A stretch of 64,000 bases of DNA from Anaerolineaceae bacterium. GTDB lineage: Bacteria; Chloroflexota; Anaerolineae; Anaerolineales; UBA11657. Shown in pieces: positions 35,581-44,260 of this stretch. The stretch spans positions 205,198 through 269,197 of the forward strand of contig BGOS01000006.1 of NCBI GenBank assembly GCA_003569365.1. Reading direction: 5' to 3'. The notes beneath the pieces are model-generated. The model saw nothing but the letters and a program-made list of their open reading frames with translations. It was not told the origin of the DNA and searched no databases. Within the stretch, counting starts at the first letter, position 1, and each line of letters opens with the position of its first letter. A program made the translations under genes and the position numbers.

Positions 35581-36162
35581 ATGACTGAATTAAAATATAC
35601 GAGCGCGGATTCCCTGCGAGTTGGGAGCGTTGCGCCCAGTCTCACCTTGCTGGATGCTGCGGGCGCGCCCGCCGTGCTTTCGGAGCTGTGGGCGGCGGGT
35701 CCGCTGTTGCTTACATTTTTGCGTCACTTTGGCTGAATATTCTGCCGCGAGTGGCTGGCCCAGTTGGGCCGGCATCAAGCCGAAATCGAAGCCGCCGGCC
35801 TGCGCGTGGTCGCCGTCGGCATTGGCGAACCAAAGCATGCCCAACATTTCTGCCCAACCTTAGCGCCGCACGCAACGTGCATTTCCCTGCCAGAGCCGCT
35901 GGCACACCACGCTTACGGGCTGCGGGTGGCGTCGCTTTCAAACCTGGTGAATGTGCAAACTCTTAAACACGGGTGGCGCGCCATGCGCGAAGGGCACATG
36001 CAAACCCGGGCCACTGGCGACGAGCGGCAGCTCGGCGGCACCTTTGTGGTCTCCCGTTCGGGCATTGTGGAGTTCGCTCAAGTTAGCGCTATTGCCGGCG
36101 ATCATGCGGATATTCCAACCGTGCTTGCCGCGCATCGGGCGTGGGAAGCGCACAACTTGTGA
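35581..36162 (+). CDS. selenocysteine-containing redoxin (UxxC, SelU/AhpC-TSA-like)
   Basis: ATG at 35581 to TGA at 36160-36162, 193 codons, with an in-frame TGA at 35734-35736 (codon 52). Around it the protein reads LRHFG-U-IFCREWLAQLG, while the upstream paralogue has RHFG-C-IFCREWL, so TGA replaces the first Cys of the CxxC active site. The frame after it is intact for 141 codons and clearly homologous to redoxin domains (VVAVGIGEPKHAQHF, GGTFVVSRSGIVEF). A hairpin 18 nt after the TGA fits a bacterial SECIS. A conventional caller would split this gene. It probably reduces peroxides or disulfides in the cytoplasm. Confidence 0.85.
35754..35773 (+). promoter_or_regulatory. putative bacterial SECIS element
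   Basis: Stem GCTGGCCC (35754-35761), loop AGTT, stem GGGCCGGC (35766-35773): eight pairs, one of them T-G. The apical loop starts 25 nt after the TGA and contains a G. Known bacterial SECIS hairpins lie just downstream of the UGA with a small loop and an unpaired G. It would recruit SelB for selenocysteine insertion. Confidence 0.7.
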
Positions 36163-36365
36163 GCGCCCGCTGTATGCTTCTCACTGCCAGCCGGTTACTA
36201 ATGCGCGCCATGCGGCTGCGCATCGCAACAAGCCAGGCTGGCAACACGGACGGCAGATCCAGTAAGGCGCCCCGTTGCACAACCGGACCATTGCCCCACA
36301 CATCCAAACGGCCAACACACTTCACACTGCGCTTTGCGCTAAAAAATTCAGACTGAGGTTTACAA

Positions 36366-37562
36366 ATGAATAAACGCTTAATTCCAATCTTTTTGGTTGT
36401 ATTTATAGATTTGGTGGGCTTTGGAATAATCATCCCGTTGCTGCCTACTTTTGCAACTTCGTTCGGCGCCAGTCCGCTTGCAATCGGGCTGCTAACCGCA
36501 TCGTATTCGGCGATGCAGCTGATTGGTGCGCCAGTGCTGGGCCGGTTGTCCGACCGCTTTGGCCGCAAGCCGCTCCTGATCATTTCGCAGTTGGGCACCT
36601 TTGCGGGCTTTGTGCTGATGGGTTTTGCAAACAGCCTGGCGATGCTGTTTGCCGCAAGAATTTTGGATGGCTTCACCGGCGGCAACCTGTCCATCGCGCA
36701 GGCAGCCATTGCAGATGTGACCGAAGAAAAAGACCGCGCCAAATCCTACGGATTGATTGGCGCTGCATTTGGGCTGGGCTTCATTCTGGGACCAGCGATT
36801 GGCGGGCTGCTTTCGCGCTGGGGCAACTCCGTGCCGGCGTTTGCCGCAGCAGCAATTTCCGCCGGCTCGATTGCACTGACGATTGCATTGCTGCCAGAGA
36901 CGCGCCAGGCCAGCGCCGCGCCCGTCGCGCGGCGCGCTTTTACGCTGGCTGCGCTGCGCCAAACCCTTTCTAACTCGGTGCTAACGCGCCTGCTGGGCTA
37001 CGGCCTTGTGTTCAATATCGGCTTTGCAATTTTCCAAACCACCTTCGCGTTGTTTGCCAAAGAAAAGTTTGGCTTCAATGTGGAACAAACCGGCTACATG
37101 CTTGGCTACGTGGGCATTCTGGTTGTCATTGCACAGGTGGTGATTCTGCCGCGCATGGTAAAGCTTGTGGGCGAGCAGCGCCTGATTTTTCTTGGCTCGG
37201 CCACGCTTGGGCTGGGGCTGCTGGGTGTGGGCATGCTTACGCCATGGTGGGCGCTTTTTGGCACGCTGATGCTCACGGCCTTCGGCGGCGGAGTGGTGAA
37301 TCCCTCGCTTCAGAGCCTTTACACGCGCACGGTCAGTGCAGAAGAACGCGGTGGCGTGCTGGGCTTGTCCGCATCGGTGGATGCCTTTTCGCGCATCGTT
37401 GCACCCATTTGGGGCGGCTGGATCCTGGGCGTGGCGGGCGCAGCTTGGCCGGCACTGAGCGGTGCACTGCTCATGCTGATCGTGCTCATCTACGGTGCGG
37501 CGGCGCTGGGCGGGGCAGCTGCCGGAGTGCCGGCTGCACAGGAGGCTGCGGTTCTGCCGTGA
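36366..37562 (+). CDS. MFS transporter, TetA-like drug efflux
   Basis: Twelve-TM major-facilitator protein of 398 residues. The N-terminus IFLVVFIDLVGFGIIIPLLP and motif A GRLSDRFGRKPLLI match the DHA1/TetA group of proton-driven drug exporters. ARILDGFTGGNLSIAQAAIADV corresponds to motif C-type antiporter sequence. It probably exports a hydrophobic compound, but resistance is not proven. The stop overlaps the GTG of the next gene. An AGGAGG site for that gene lies within its last codons. Confidence 0.9.
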   Translation: MNKRLIPIFLVVFIDLVGFGIIIPLLPTFATSFGASPLAIGLLTASYSAMQLIGAPVLGRLSDRFGRKPLLIISQLGTFAGFVLMGFANSLAMLFAARILDGFTGGNLSIAQAAIADVTEEKDRAKSYGLIGAAFGLGFILGPAIGGLLSRWGNSVPAFAAAAISAGSIALTIALLPETRQASAAPVARRAFTLAALRQTLSNSVLTRLLGYGLVFNIGFAIFQTTFALFAKEKFGFNVEQTGYMLGYVGILVVIAQVVILPRMVKLVGEQRLIFLGSATLGLGLLGVGMLTPWWALFGTLMLTAFGGGVVNPSLQSLYTRTVSAEERGGVLGLSASVDAFSRIVAPIWGGWILGVAGAAWPALSGALLMLIVLIYGAAALGGAAAGVPAAQEAAVLP

Positions 37563-37999
37563 TTTTTGATTACGCCTTTACTGTGCGCGCGTCACTGGCT
37601 GCAGTGGCAGACTTTCACCACGATGCGCGCGCGCTGAAGCTGCTTTCACCGCCGCCAATTGTGGTGCAGCTGCATTTGGTGGAGCCCATGGCCAATGGCT
37701 CGATTGCGGAGTTCACACTTTGGTTTGGCCCGCTGCCGGTGCGCTGGCGCGCTGTGCACAGCCAGGTGGCGGCGCAGCGCGGCTTTACAGACACGCAAGC
37801 GCGCGGCCCGCTGCGCGCGTGGCAGCACACGCACAGCTTTGACGAGGTTGCCGGCGGCGTGCGCGTGCAAGAGCATGTGGAATACGAGCACGACAGCGGC
37901 TGGCGCGGCGTGCTGAGCCGCTTGCTCTTCAACCCGCCCGCGCTGGGCTTTCTGTTTTGGTACCGGGGCTGGGCCACGCGCCGCGCGCTGGAGAAATGA
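37559..37999 (+). CDS. SRPBCC-family protein
   Basis: Start-like hydrophobic-ligand-binding fold, 146 residues. GTG at 37559 overlaps the transporter stop and is preceded by AGGAGG. The beginning FDYAFTVRASLAAVADFH and the mid-region RAWQHTHSFDEVAGGVRVQEH-type sequence fit the helix-grip family. There is no signal peptide. It probably binds a lipid or polyketide-like ligand, or acts as a cyclase/chaperone. Its place before a carotenoid-oxidoreductase-like gene suggests a lipophilic pigment or lipid, as inference only. Confidence 0.7.
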   Translation: MIFDYAFTVRASLAAVADFHHDARALKLLSPPPIVVQLHLVEPMANGSIAEFTLWFGPLPVRWRAVHSQVAAQRGFTDTQARGPLRAWQHTHSFDEVAGGVRVQEHVEYEHDSGWRGVLSRLLFNPPALGFLFWYRGWATRRALEK

Positions 38000-38014
38000 G
38001 CAGCGCTGCCCAAG

Positions 38015-39559
38015 ATGCGTAGCGCAGACGGCCGCCGCATTGTAGTGGTCGGCGCCGGTGTCGGCGGCCTCACCACGGCTGCACTCCTCGCGCGCAGCGG
38101 CTATCAGGTTACGGTGCTCGAGGCGCACGTATATGCTGGCGGCTGTGCCGGCACCTTCTATCACAAGGGCTATCGCTTTGATTCGGGCGCTACGCTGGCC
38201 GGCGGATTTTCCGGTGGCGGGCCGCACGCCCAGGTGGCAGCTGCGCTGGACCTGCAATGGCCAGTGAGCCCGGTGGATCCGGCCTGGGTGGTGCACTTGC
38301 CCGGGCGCACCGTAACGCAATGGGCTGATGCCGAACGCTGGCGGGCCGAAAGCGAAGCTGCGTTTCCGGGCAGTGCCGGGTTTTGGCGCGCGCAAGAACA
38401 ACTCGCCGATGTATCGTGGGATATTGCGTCACGGCCATTCCCATGGCCGCCAGAAAGCGCGCGCGACTTGTTTACTGTGGCAGCCGCGTTGCGGCCGCGC
38501 ACACTGCTGGCGCTGCCGCACTTGCTGCGCACGGTGGCGCAGCTGGCCAGTGCGCACGGAGCCAGCACAGAGCTGCGCACCTTCCTGGATGCGCAGCTGC
38601 TGATTGCCGCGCAAACTGTAAGCCGCAATGCGCATGCGCTGTACGGCAGTGCCGCACTGGATTTGCCGCGGCGCGGCGTGAACCATGTGCACGGCGGCAT
38701 CGGTGCGCTGGCCACAACTCTGGCAGACTGGCTGCGCGCCAATGGCGGCGAAGTGTTGTATCGCCAAACGGTGGAAAAAATTGAGGTGCGCAGCGGCAGC
38801 GCGGTTGCCGTGCACACCAGCCAGGGCTTGCGCGTGCCATGCGATTACCTGGTGGCCAACCTCACGCCATGGTCATTGCGGGAATTGCTGGGAGCGCAGG
38901 CGCCCGCCGCACTGACGCGCGAAGTGCAGCGGCGGCCAGCCACATGGGGCGCCTTCACGCTGTACCTTGGCCTTGATGCGCAGGCACTGCCAGCCGGCCT
39001 GGCAGACCACCATCAAGTGGTGGTGGACGCCAGCCAGCCGCTGGGCGAGGGCAACTCTGTTTTTGTTTCACTCTCTGCTGCGGGGGATGCGCGCCGCGCG
39101 CCAGCGGGCATGCGCGCCGCCACCCTTTCCACGCACACCGCAATTGCGCCATGGTGGCAGCTGCACAATGCCGGTGGCAGCGCTTATGCAGACCGCAAGG
39201 CAGCCTACACTGCGCAGCTGCTGGCAGCGGCCGAGCGCGCCGTGCCCGGCATTGGGCGCGCCACGCGCCTTTGCCTGGCCGGCACACCGCTCACATTTGA
39301 GTTTTACACCGGGCGGGCGCAGGGCATGGTTGGCGGCTTTGCGCAAACATCGCTCTTCAATGTGCGCGGGCCGCACACCGGGCTGGCCAACGCCTGGCTG
39401 GTGGGCGACTCGGTGTTCCCGGGACAATCCACCGCGGGAGTTACACTGGGCGGCATGCGCGTGGCGCGCGCCGTCATGACGGCAGCCGGCCCGGCAACCA
39501 GGCAGCTGCCGCAAAGCAAGCAGACAGCTGCCGGCTTGCACGCCACTTCCGCGCAGTAA
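38015..39559 (+). CDS. FAD-dependent carotenoid desaturase/isomerase-like oxidoreductase
   Basis: CrtI/CrtD/CrtH-type flavoprotein, 514 residues. The dinucleotide-binding N-terminus is IVVVGAGVGGLTTAALLARSGY with EAHVYAGGCAGTF. The C-terminal FAD motif is WLVGDSVFPGQSTAGVTLGG. It contains the substrate-domain pattern RFDSGATLAGG. It probably desaturates or isomerises a carotenoid or similar polyene in the membrane. Residues resemble hydroxyneurosporene (CrtD) dehydrogenases as much as phytoene desaturase. It starts 15 nt after the SRPBCC gene. Confidence 0.8.
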   Translation: MRSADGRRIVVVGAGVGGLTTAALLARSGYQVTVLEAHVYAGGCAGTFYHKGYRFDSGATLAGGFSGGGPHAQVAAALDLQWPVSPVDPAWVVHLPGRTVTQWADAERWRAESEAAFPGSAGFWRAQEQLADVSWDIASRPFPWPPESARDLFTVAAALRPRTLLALPHLLRTVAQLASAHGASTELRTFLDAQLLIAAQTVSRNAHALYGSAALDLPRRGVNHVHGGIGALATTLADWLRANGGEVLYRQTVEKIEVRSGSAVAVHTSQGLRVPCDYLVANLTPWSLRELLGAQAPAALTREVQRRPATWGAFTLYLGLDAQALPAGLADHHQVVVDASQPLGEGNSVFVSLSAAGDARRAPAGMRAATLSTHTAIAPWWQLHNAGGSAYADRKAAYTAQLLAAAERAVPGIGRATRLCLAGTPLTFEFYTGRAQGMVGGFAQTSLFNVRGPHTGLANAWLVGDSVFPGQSTAGVTLGGMRVARAVMTAAGPATRQLPQSKQTAAGLHATSAQ

Positions 39560-39572
39560 CCGGAGCACACGC

Positions 39573-40229
39573 ATGCCCAATTCCAACAACACCAGCAGCG
39601 CCACACGCTACGAGCTGCCGCCGGAAGGCATTTCACTTTTGGGCTATGTGGTGCGCCGCATGCACAAGACCAGCCGGCTGCAGGCGGCCGGCGCGCTGCT
39701 GGCGCAGCATTTGTATGCGGAGGCGCTGGCGCAGATTGCGCAATACGCTGCGGGTGCGTCTGCTTCTTACGGGCCGGCTTATTACCAGCCGCGCTTTAAC
39801 CGCGCAGGCGAGAGCGTGGCCGAGGCCGACCCGCACACCGGTGCGTTGGTGAATGCGCATCTGGAGGCGGAGCGTCCACATCTGCGCATCTCTTACACGG
39901 CCAGCCTGCCGGCGCTTGGAAAGTTTAGCGGCACGGAAGAAATCACTGGAACCACCGTCAGCTTGTTTGGGCTGGGCATGCCGGCGCCGTCACGCTTTGA
40001 GTTTGCAAGCGCCGATGGCAGCTACAGCGCGCGCCTGTCCGGCATTATTGTGAGCGAGTTGTTGCCGGGCTTTCTGCGCCAATCGCGCATTCGGGCGCAC
40101 GGCAGCCTGCAGCTGGAAGACAACATGCACAACCGCGGCAAGCTTGTGCTGCGCCGCAACGGCAGCAGTGAAGCCAGCATTGGGCGCGCGGACGGCAGCC
40201 GCCACACACTGGCTGTGGCGTGGGCCTAA
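39573..40229 (+). CDS. hypothetical protein
   Basis: 218 residues, not recognised. It has no signal peptide or clear TM helix. The sequence has a helical N-terminal third (ISLLGYVVRRMHKTSRLQAA) and a beta-rich C-terminal half (YSARLSGIIVSELLPGF, GSLQLEDNMHNRGKLVLRRN). It is 13 nt after the desaturase-like gene and 15 nt before a hydrolase, in a five-gene co-directional run, so it probably shares their pathway. Confidence 0.65.
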   Translation: MPNSNNTSSATRYELPPEGISLLGYVVRRMHKTSRLQAAGALLAQHLYAEALAQIAQYAAGASASYGPAYYQPRFNRAGESVAEADPHTGALVNAHLEAERPHLRISYTASLPALGKFSGTEEITGTTVSLFGLGMPAPSRFEFASADGSYSARLSGIIVSELLPGFLRQSRIRAHGSLQLEDNMHNRGKLVLRRNGSSEASIGRADGSRHTLAVAWA

Positions 40230-40244
40230 GCTGCGCCAGCGCGC

Positions 40245-40988
40245 ATGCGCAAACTAGTGCGCCGGATTCTGCTGGGCTGCGCCGCCGCTGTGGGGCTGGC
40301 AGTGGCCGCAGCCGTGGTGTGGCTGGCAGTGCCGGCGCCGCTGCTGCCGCAAGCCGCTGCTGCGCTGCAGTCCAGTGCAGCCGTCAGCGTCAAGCAAACC
40401 GCGCAGTGGATTGAGTTTCTGCCGCTGCAAGCGCCGGCAGACACAGCGCTGATTTTTTATCCCGGCGGACGCGTGCCAGCTGCGGCTTATGCGCCCGCAG
40501 CGGCGGCGATTGCCGCGCAGAACTTTGCGGTGTTCGTGGTGTCTATGCCTCTGAACCTGGCTGTGTTTGGCAAAGAGCGCGCAGCTGCAGTGCAAGCTGC
40601 CCACCCGCAGATTGTGCACTGGGTGATTGGCGGGCACTCGCTGGGCGGCAGCATGGCAGCGCAATTTGCAGCCGAGCATGCGGGCGCAGTTGCAGGCATG
40701 GTGTTGTGGGCCAGCTATTCACCGGCGGATCTTGCAGAGCAAGACCTGCAGGTGCTTTCAATTTATGGCGAGCTCGAGACAGGCGCGCCCACGTTCACAT
40801 CTGCCGCAGCGCGCGCACTGCTTCCGCCTGGCGCGCGCTTTATTGCACTGGCCGGCGGCAATCATGAACAGTTTGGCTACTACACGGGCCAGCTGGCAGA
40901 CCCGCCCGCCAGCATTGCCCGCGCAGACCAACAAGCCCAAATTGTGGCAGCCACTGTTGCATTGATGCGCAGCGTGGCGAACAACTAG
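40245..40988 (+). CDS. membrane-anchored alpha/beta hydrolase
   Basis: 247 residues with an N-terminal hydrophobic anchor or signal (LLGCAAAVGLAVAAAVVWLAV). The nucleophile elbow is IGGHSLGGSMAA, the oxyanion region is LIFYPGGRVPAAAY, and the late His is in GGNHEQFGYY. It belongs to the alpha/beta-hydrolase family often annotated as dienelactone-hydrolase-like. The active site would face outside the cytoplasm. The substrate is unknown. It is followed after 6 nt by a second hydrolase. Confidence 0.78.
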   Translation: MRKLVRRILLGCAAAVGLAVAAAVVWLAVPAPLLPQAAAALQSSAAVSVKQTAQWIEFLPLQAPADTALIFYPGGRVPAAAYAPAAAAIAAQNFAVFVVSMPLNLAVFGKERAAAVQAAHPQIVHWVIGGHSLGGSMAAQFAAEHAGAVAGMVLWASYSPADLAEQDLQVLSIYGELETGAPTFTSAAARALLPPGARFIALAGGNHEQFGYYTGQLADPPASIARADQQAQIVAATVALMRSVANN

Positions 40989-40994
40989 CACAGC

Positions 40995-41963
40995 ATGCAG
41001 CGCCGCGGCCGCTTATGGGTCAGCCTGATTTTTTTTGTACTGGTGGTGCTGCCGTTTGCGCTGCCACTGCCGCCCCAGCCAGACAAAACTGCTGACGATC
41101 TGCTGCCGGCTGGCGGCCGCTTCATCAAAGTTGGCGGCCTGCGCACAGTGCTCATCGAAGTTGGCAGCGCTGGCCAGCCCGCAGTTGTGCTGGTGCATGG
41201 GCTGGAAGGCTCCACATTTTCATGGCGCCACACACTGCCCGCGCTGCAAGCCGCCGGCTACCACGCCATTGCGTTTGATCTTAAAGGCTTTGGCCTAGCA
41301 GACAAAACTCTTAATACTGATTACGGGCATGCGGCCCAGGCGGATTTTGTTGCGGATGTGATGACTGCCGCCGGCATCGAGCGCGCCACGCTGGTGGGCC
41401 ACAGCCTGGGCGGCAGCGTGATTGCGCACTTTGCCATGCGCCATGCGCAGCGCGTGGACCGGCTGGTGTTTGTGGCTGGCGCCATTCTCGACCGCGCTCA
41501 ATCCCCGGCGCTGCTGCAGCGCTTGGTGCCACTGCTGCTAAACCTGCAGCCCGCGCAGCGCTGGGGGCAGCTGGTTCTGCGCAGCCTGGTAACCCCAGCG
41601 CGCGCTGCGGCAATTGCGCGCAGCATGTACTACAACCCCGCATTGCTGACCCCCGAAATTGAGCAGGCGTATCTGATGCCGCAAACACTGCGCGGCTGGG
41701 ACCTGGCGCAGTTGGGTGTATTGCGCGACACGATGCGCAGCACGCTGCCGGCTGCCCTGCAAAGCATTACCGCGCCCGCGTTGGTGATCTGGGGCGAACA
41801 CGACATCTTGATTCCACTTGCAGCCGGCGAACACCTGCGCAAGCTGCTGCCCGGTTCCGCGTGGGCTGTGGTGCCGGCAGCCGGCCACCTGCCCATGGAG
41901 GAGCAGCCGGATGCGTTCAACACAATCCTGCTGAATTTTCTGGGCACCAGTCCGCACCGCTAG
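40995..41963 (+). CDS. alpha/beta hydrolase with N-terminal membrane anchor
   Basis: 322 residues. An N-terminal hydrophobic helix (LWVSLIFFVLVVLPFAL) precedes a classical alpha/beta-hydrolase domain: oxyanion VLVHGLEGSTFSW, FDLKGFGLADK, nucleophile LVGHSLGGSVIAHF, acid WGEHDILIP and His PAAGHLPMEEQP. It is complete and probably an esterase or C-C/epoxide hydrolase anchored in the membrane. It is last in the co-directional group that starts at 36366. Confidence 0.83.
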   Translation: MQRRGRLWVSLIFFVLVVLPFALPLPPQPDKTADDLLPAGGRFIKVGGLRTVLIEVGSAGQPAVVLVHGLEGSTFSWRHTLPALQAAGYHAIAFDLKGFGLADKTLNTDYGHAAQADFVADVMTAAGIERATLVGHSLGGSVIAHFAMRHAQRVDRLVFVAGAILDRAQSPALLQRLVPLLLNLQPAQRWGQLVLRSLVTPARAAAIARSMYYNPALLTPEIEQAYLMPQTLRGWDLAQLGVLRDTMRSTLPAALQSITAPALVIWGEHDILIPLAAGEHLRKLLPGSAWAVVPAAGHLPMEEQPDAFNTILLNFLGTSPHR

Positions 41964-42000
41964 GAACACGGGTGGCCCAACCGGGTTCGCGCCCGAATTC

Positions 42001-42038
42001 TTAACACTTCTTGCCAAGCGCTTAACCGCGTATTAAAC
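42001..42038 (+). promoter_or_regulatory. Pho-box-like direct repeats before phoB
   Basis: TTAACA (42001), TTGCCA (42011), TTAACC (42022) and TTAAAC (42033), spaced 10-11 bp, end 20 bp before the response-regulator start. A very similar array lies before pstS (49001). The period fits tandem binding of an OmpR/PhoB-type regulator, so phoB may regulate itself. Confidence 0.6.
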
Positions 42039-42058
42039 TGGCACGATTAGACTTTAAT

Positions 42059-42739
42059 ATGCAAAAAATATTAGTGATCGAAGACGAACCAACTGTGCGC
42101 GAGATGCTGGTGCTTAACCTGCAAGCGGAGGGATTTGAGGTGCTGGAAACCGGCGACGGGGTGGACGGCCTGAATCTGGCGCGCGAGCAGCTGCCGGACT
42201 TGCTGCTGCTGGACCTGATGCTCCCCAGCCTGGACGGCATCTCCGTCTGCCGCATGCTGCGGCGCAGCTCGCAAGTACCCATCATCATGCTCACTGCGCG
42301 TGGCGCAGAGCTGGACCGCATCATGGGGCTGGAGAGCGGCGCCGATGATTACGTGGTGAAACCCTTTAGCCTCGGCGAGCTGCTGGCGCGTGTGCGCGCC
42401 CTGCTGCGGCGCGCCGACCCCGCGCAGCGCGACAGCGGCACCAAACTGCAAAGCGGCGACCTGCACCTGGATCTGCTGGCACAGCGTGCGCAACTGGGCG
42501 CGCAAGAGCTGCGCCTCACACACCGCGAGTTCACGCTGCTGGCAGAGCTGATGCGCCACGCCAACACGGCCCTCACCCGCGAAGGCCTGCTCTCAAGCGT
42601 CTGGGGCTACGACTTCCCCGGTGACACGCACACTGTGGATGTGCACATCCACTGGCTGCGAGAAAAAATTGAACCGGACCCCACGAGTCCGCGGCGCATC
42701 GCCACAGTGCGCGGCGTTGGCTACCGCTTTGAGGGCTGA
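42059..42739 (+). CDS. phoB: OmpR/PhoB-family response regulator
   Basis: 226 residues. The receiver domain has IEDE (8-10), phosphoacceptor Asp52 in LLLLDLMLP and Lys101 in YVVKPFS. The C-terminal winged helix (about 130-226) has LTHREFTLLAELMRH and TVDVHIHWLREK with GVGYRFEG at the end. With the adjacent PhoR-type kinase and pst genes 6 kb away sharing the same upstream repeats, it is probably the phosphate-starvation regulator. The pho label is inference from context. Confidence 0.85.
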   Translation: MQKILVIEDEPTVREMLVLNLQAEGFEVLETGDGVDGLNLAREQLPDLLLLDLMLPSLDGISVCRMLRRSSQVPIIMLTARGAELDRIMGLESGADDYVVKPFSLGELLARVRALLRRADPAQRDSGTKLQSGDLHLDLLAQRAQLGAQELRLTHREFTLLAELMRHANTALTREGLLSSVWGYDFPGDTHTVDVHIHWLREKIEPDPTSPRRIATVRGVGYRFEG

Positions 42740-42796
42740 GCCGCCATCAACGCAGCTGCCAGCCCGCTAACCCTTGCCTGCGCAGCGGCTGCGCTT

Positions 42797-43906
42797 GTGC
42801 TGGCTGCGCTGTGGTGGAGCGCCCGCCGCGCACACGCTGCAGCGCTGCAACAACTGCAACGCGCGCAAAGCACTGCAGCCGCAACCGCGCTGCTAAGCGC
42901 CCAAAACGCAGCGCACCTGCAAGCAGTTGCCAGCGCAGAAACCGCGGCCATCTTGCTGCTTGCGCCAAATGGCACCGTGCTGCAACTTAACCAGCCGGCG
43001 CAGGCCCTGTTTGCCCGCGCAGCTGCCGGGCACACCCTGCTGCAAGCCACGCACATGCCGCAATTGGATGAGCTGCTAACGCAAGCCCTGGCGGCTGGCG
43101 CACCAGCAGACCGGCACTTGCAAATTAACGGGCAACCGCATCACGCCTTTGTGGCGCTTGCCGGCCCGGCGGGCCAACATGGCGCCGTGCTGCTGGTGCA
43201 CGATCTAACGCAACTGGAACGGCTAGGCCGCGCCCGCCGCGACTTTGTGGCAAACATCTCACACGAGCTGCGCACGCCAATTACTTCCATCCGCCTCATT
43301 GCCGACACACTGCGCCACCTGCCAGACTTGGACAGCCAGCGCCAGCACAGCCTGCTGGAAAAAATTGCAATTGAGACGGAGGCGCTCGGCCAGCTGTCTG
43401 GCGAGCTGCTGGACCTGGCGCAAATTGAATCCGGGCAGGTGCAGCCCAACTACGAGCTTGTTGCCGCGCGCGATCTGCTTGCCACAGTGCAACAGCGCCT
43501 GCAGGCGCAAGCGAACGGAAAAACGCTGCGCATCCAGATTGAAGCCAGCCCCGTGCTGCGCGTGCGCACTGACCCGCTGCTCTTGGAGCGCACGCTGGTA
43601 AACCTGCTGCACAACGCTGTGAAATTCACGCCCGCCGGCGGCGCCATCACATTGCTGGCGCGCGTTGAAGAACCGCAGCTCGTGTTGGGTGTAATCGACA
43701 GCGGCAATGGCATTCCACCCCTTGAGTTGCCGCGCATCTTTGAGCGCTTCTATCGCGGGGATCCAGCGCGCAGCAAGGGCGGCACCGGCTTGGGTTTGGC
43801 AATTGCAAAACATGCGGTGGAGCTGCTGGGCGGCAGCATTTGGGCGGAGAGCAGCGGCGCACCGGGGGCCGGCGCAGCGTTCTACATCAAACTGCCGTTC
43901 CCATAA
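42797..43906 (+). CDS. phoR: PhoR-like sensor histidine kinase
   Basis: At least 369 residues, starting at GTG 42797. It has an N-terminal hydrophobic segment, a PAS-like domain (ILLLAPNGTVLQLNQPA), the HisKA H-box DFVANISHELRTPITS, N-box LVNLLHNAVKF, G1 DSGNGIPPL and G2 GGTGLGLAIAKHA. Residues encoded just upstream (from ATC 42746, ASPLTLACAAAALVLA) would complete the TM helix and are in frame, but no usual start codon exists there. The N-terminus is therefore uncertain. It phosphorylates the adjacent regulator. Confidence 0.85.
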   Translation: MLAALWWSARRAHAAALQQLQRAQSTAAATALLSAQNAAHLQAVASAETAAILLLAPNGTVLQLNQPAQALFARAAAGHTLLQATHMPQLDELLTQALAAGAPADRHLQINGQPHHAFVALAGPAGQHGAVLLVHDLTQLERLGRARRDFVANISHELRTPITSIRLIADTLRHLPDLDSQRQHSLLEKIAIETEALGQLSGELLDLAQIESGQVQPNYELVAARDLLATVQQRLQAQANGKTLRIQIEASPVLRVRTDPLLLERTLVNLLHNAVKFTPAGGAITLLARVEEPQLVLGVIDSGNGIPPLELPRIFERFYRGDPARSKGGTGLGLAIAKHAVELLGGSIWAESSGAPGAGAAFYIKLPFP

Positions 43907-44260
43907 ACTAAGCTTAAACAATGCTGGCCTGCCACCGCACAAGTTGCGCAGCGCCAACACCCGCTGTGCTCCATCGCTTGTAATCGTAACCGTCCAGCTG
44001 CGCCCGAGCGCCGGCAAGCGAAACCGATCCAAAACTAACCTTTGACTTGCAGGAGCCGGTGTTGAGGCGACAATAAAGCTGGGCGCATTTCTGAGGTCAA
44101 GCTCCGCGACTTTTGATGCTTAGGTACCCAAAGCAACAGCTATAAAACGAACAAGCTTCAAATCTAGGGCGTCTGTAGTGAAGGTTTCCACCTGGTGAGA
44201 AGTTTTATTTTTTGCATGCGTCCGCTTAGGTGATCAACACTGAGGAGTACCCTAACCATC
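43907..44260. other. intergenic region, 354 bp
   Basis: No convincing gene. AT content rises toward the right end. A GAGGAGT ribosome-binding site lies about 15 nt before the DinB ATG. I see no repeat, RNA gene or clear terminator. Confidence 0.5.
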
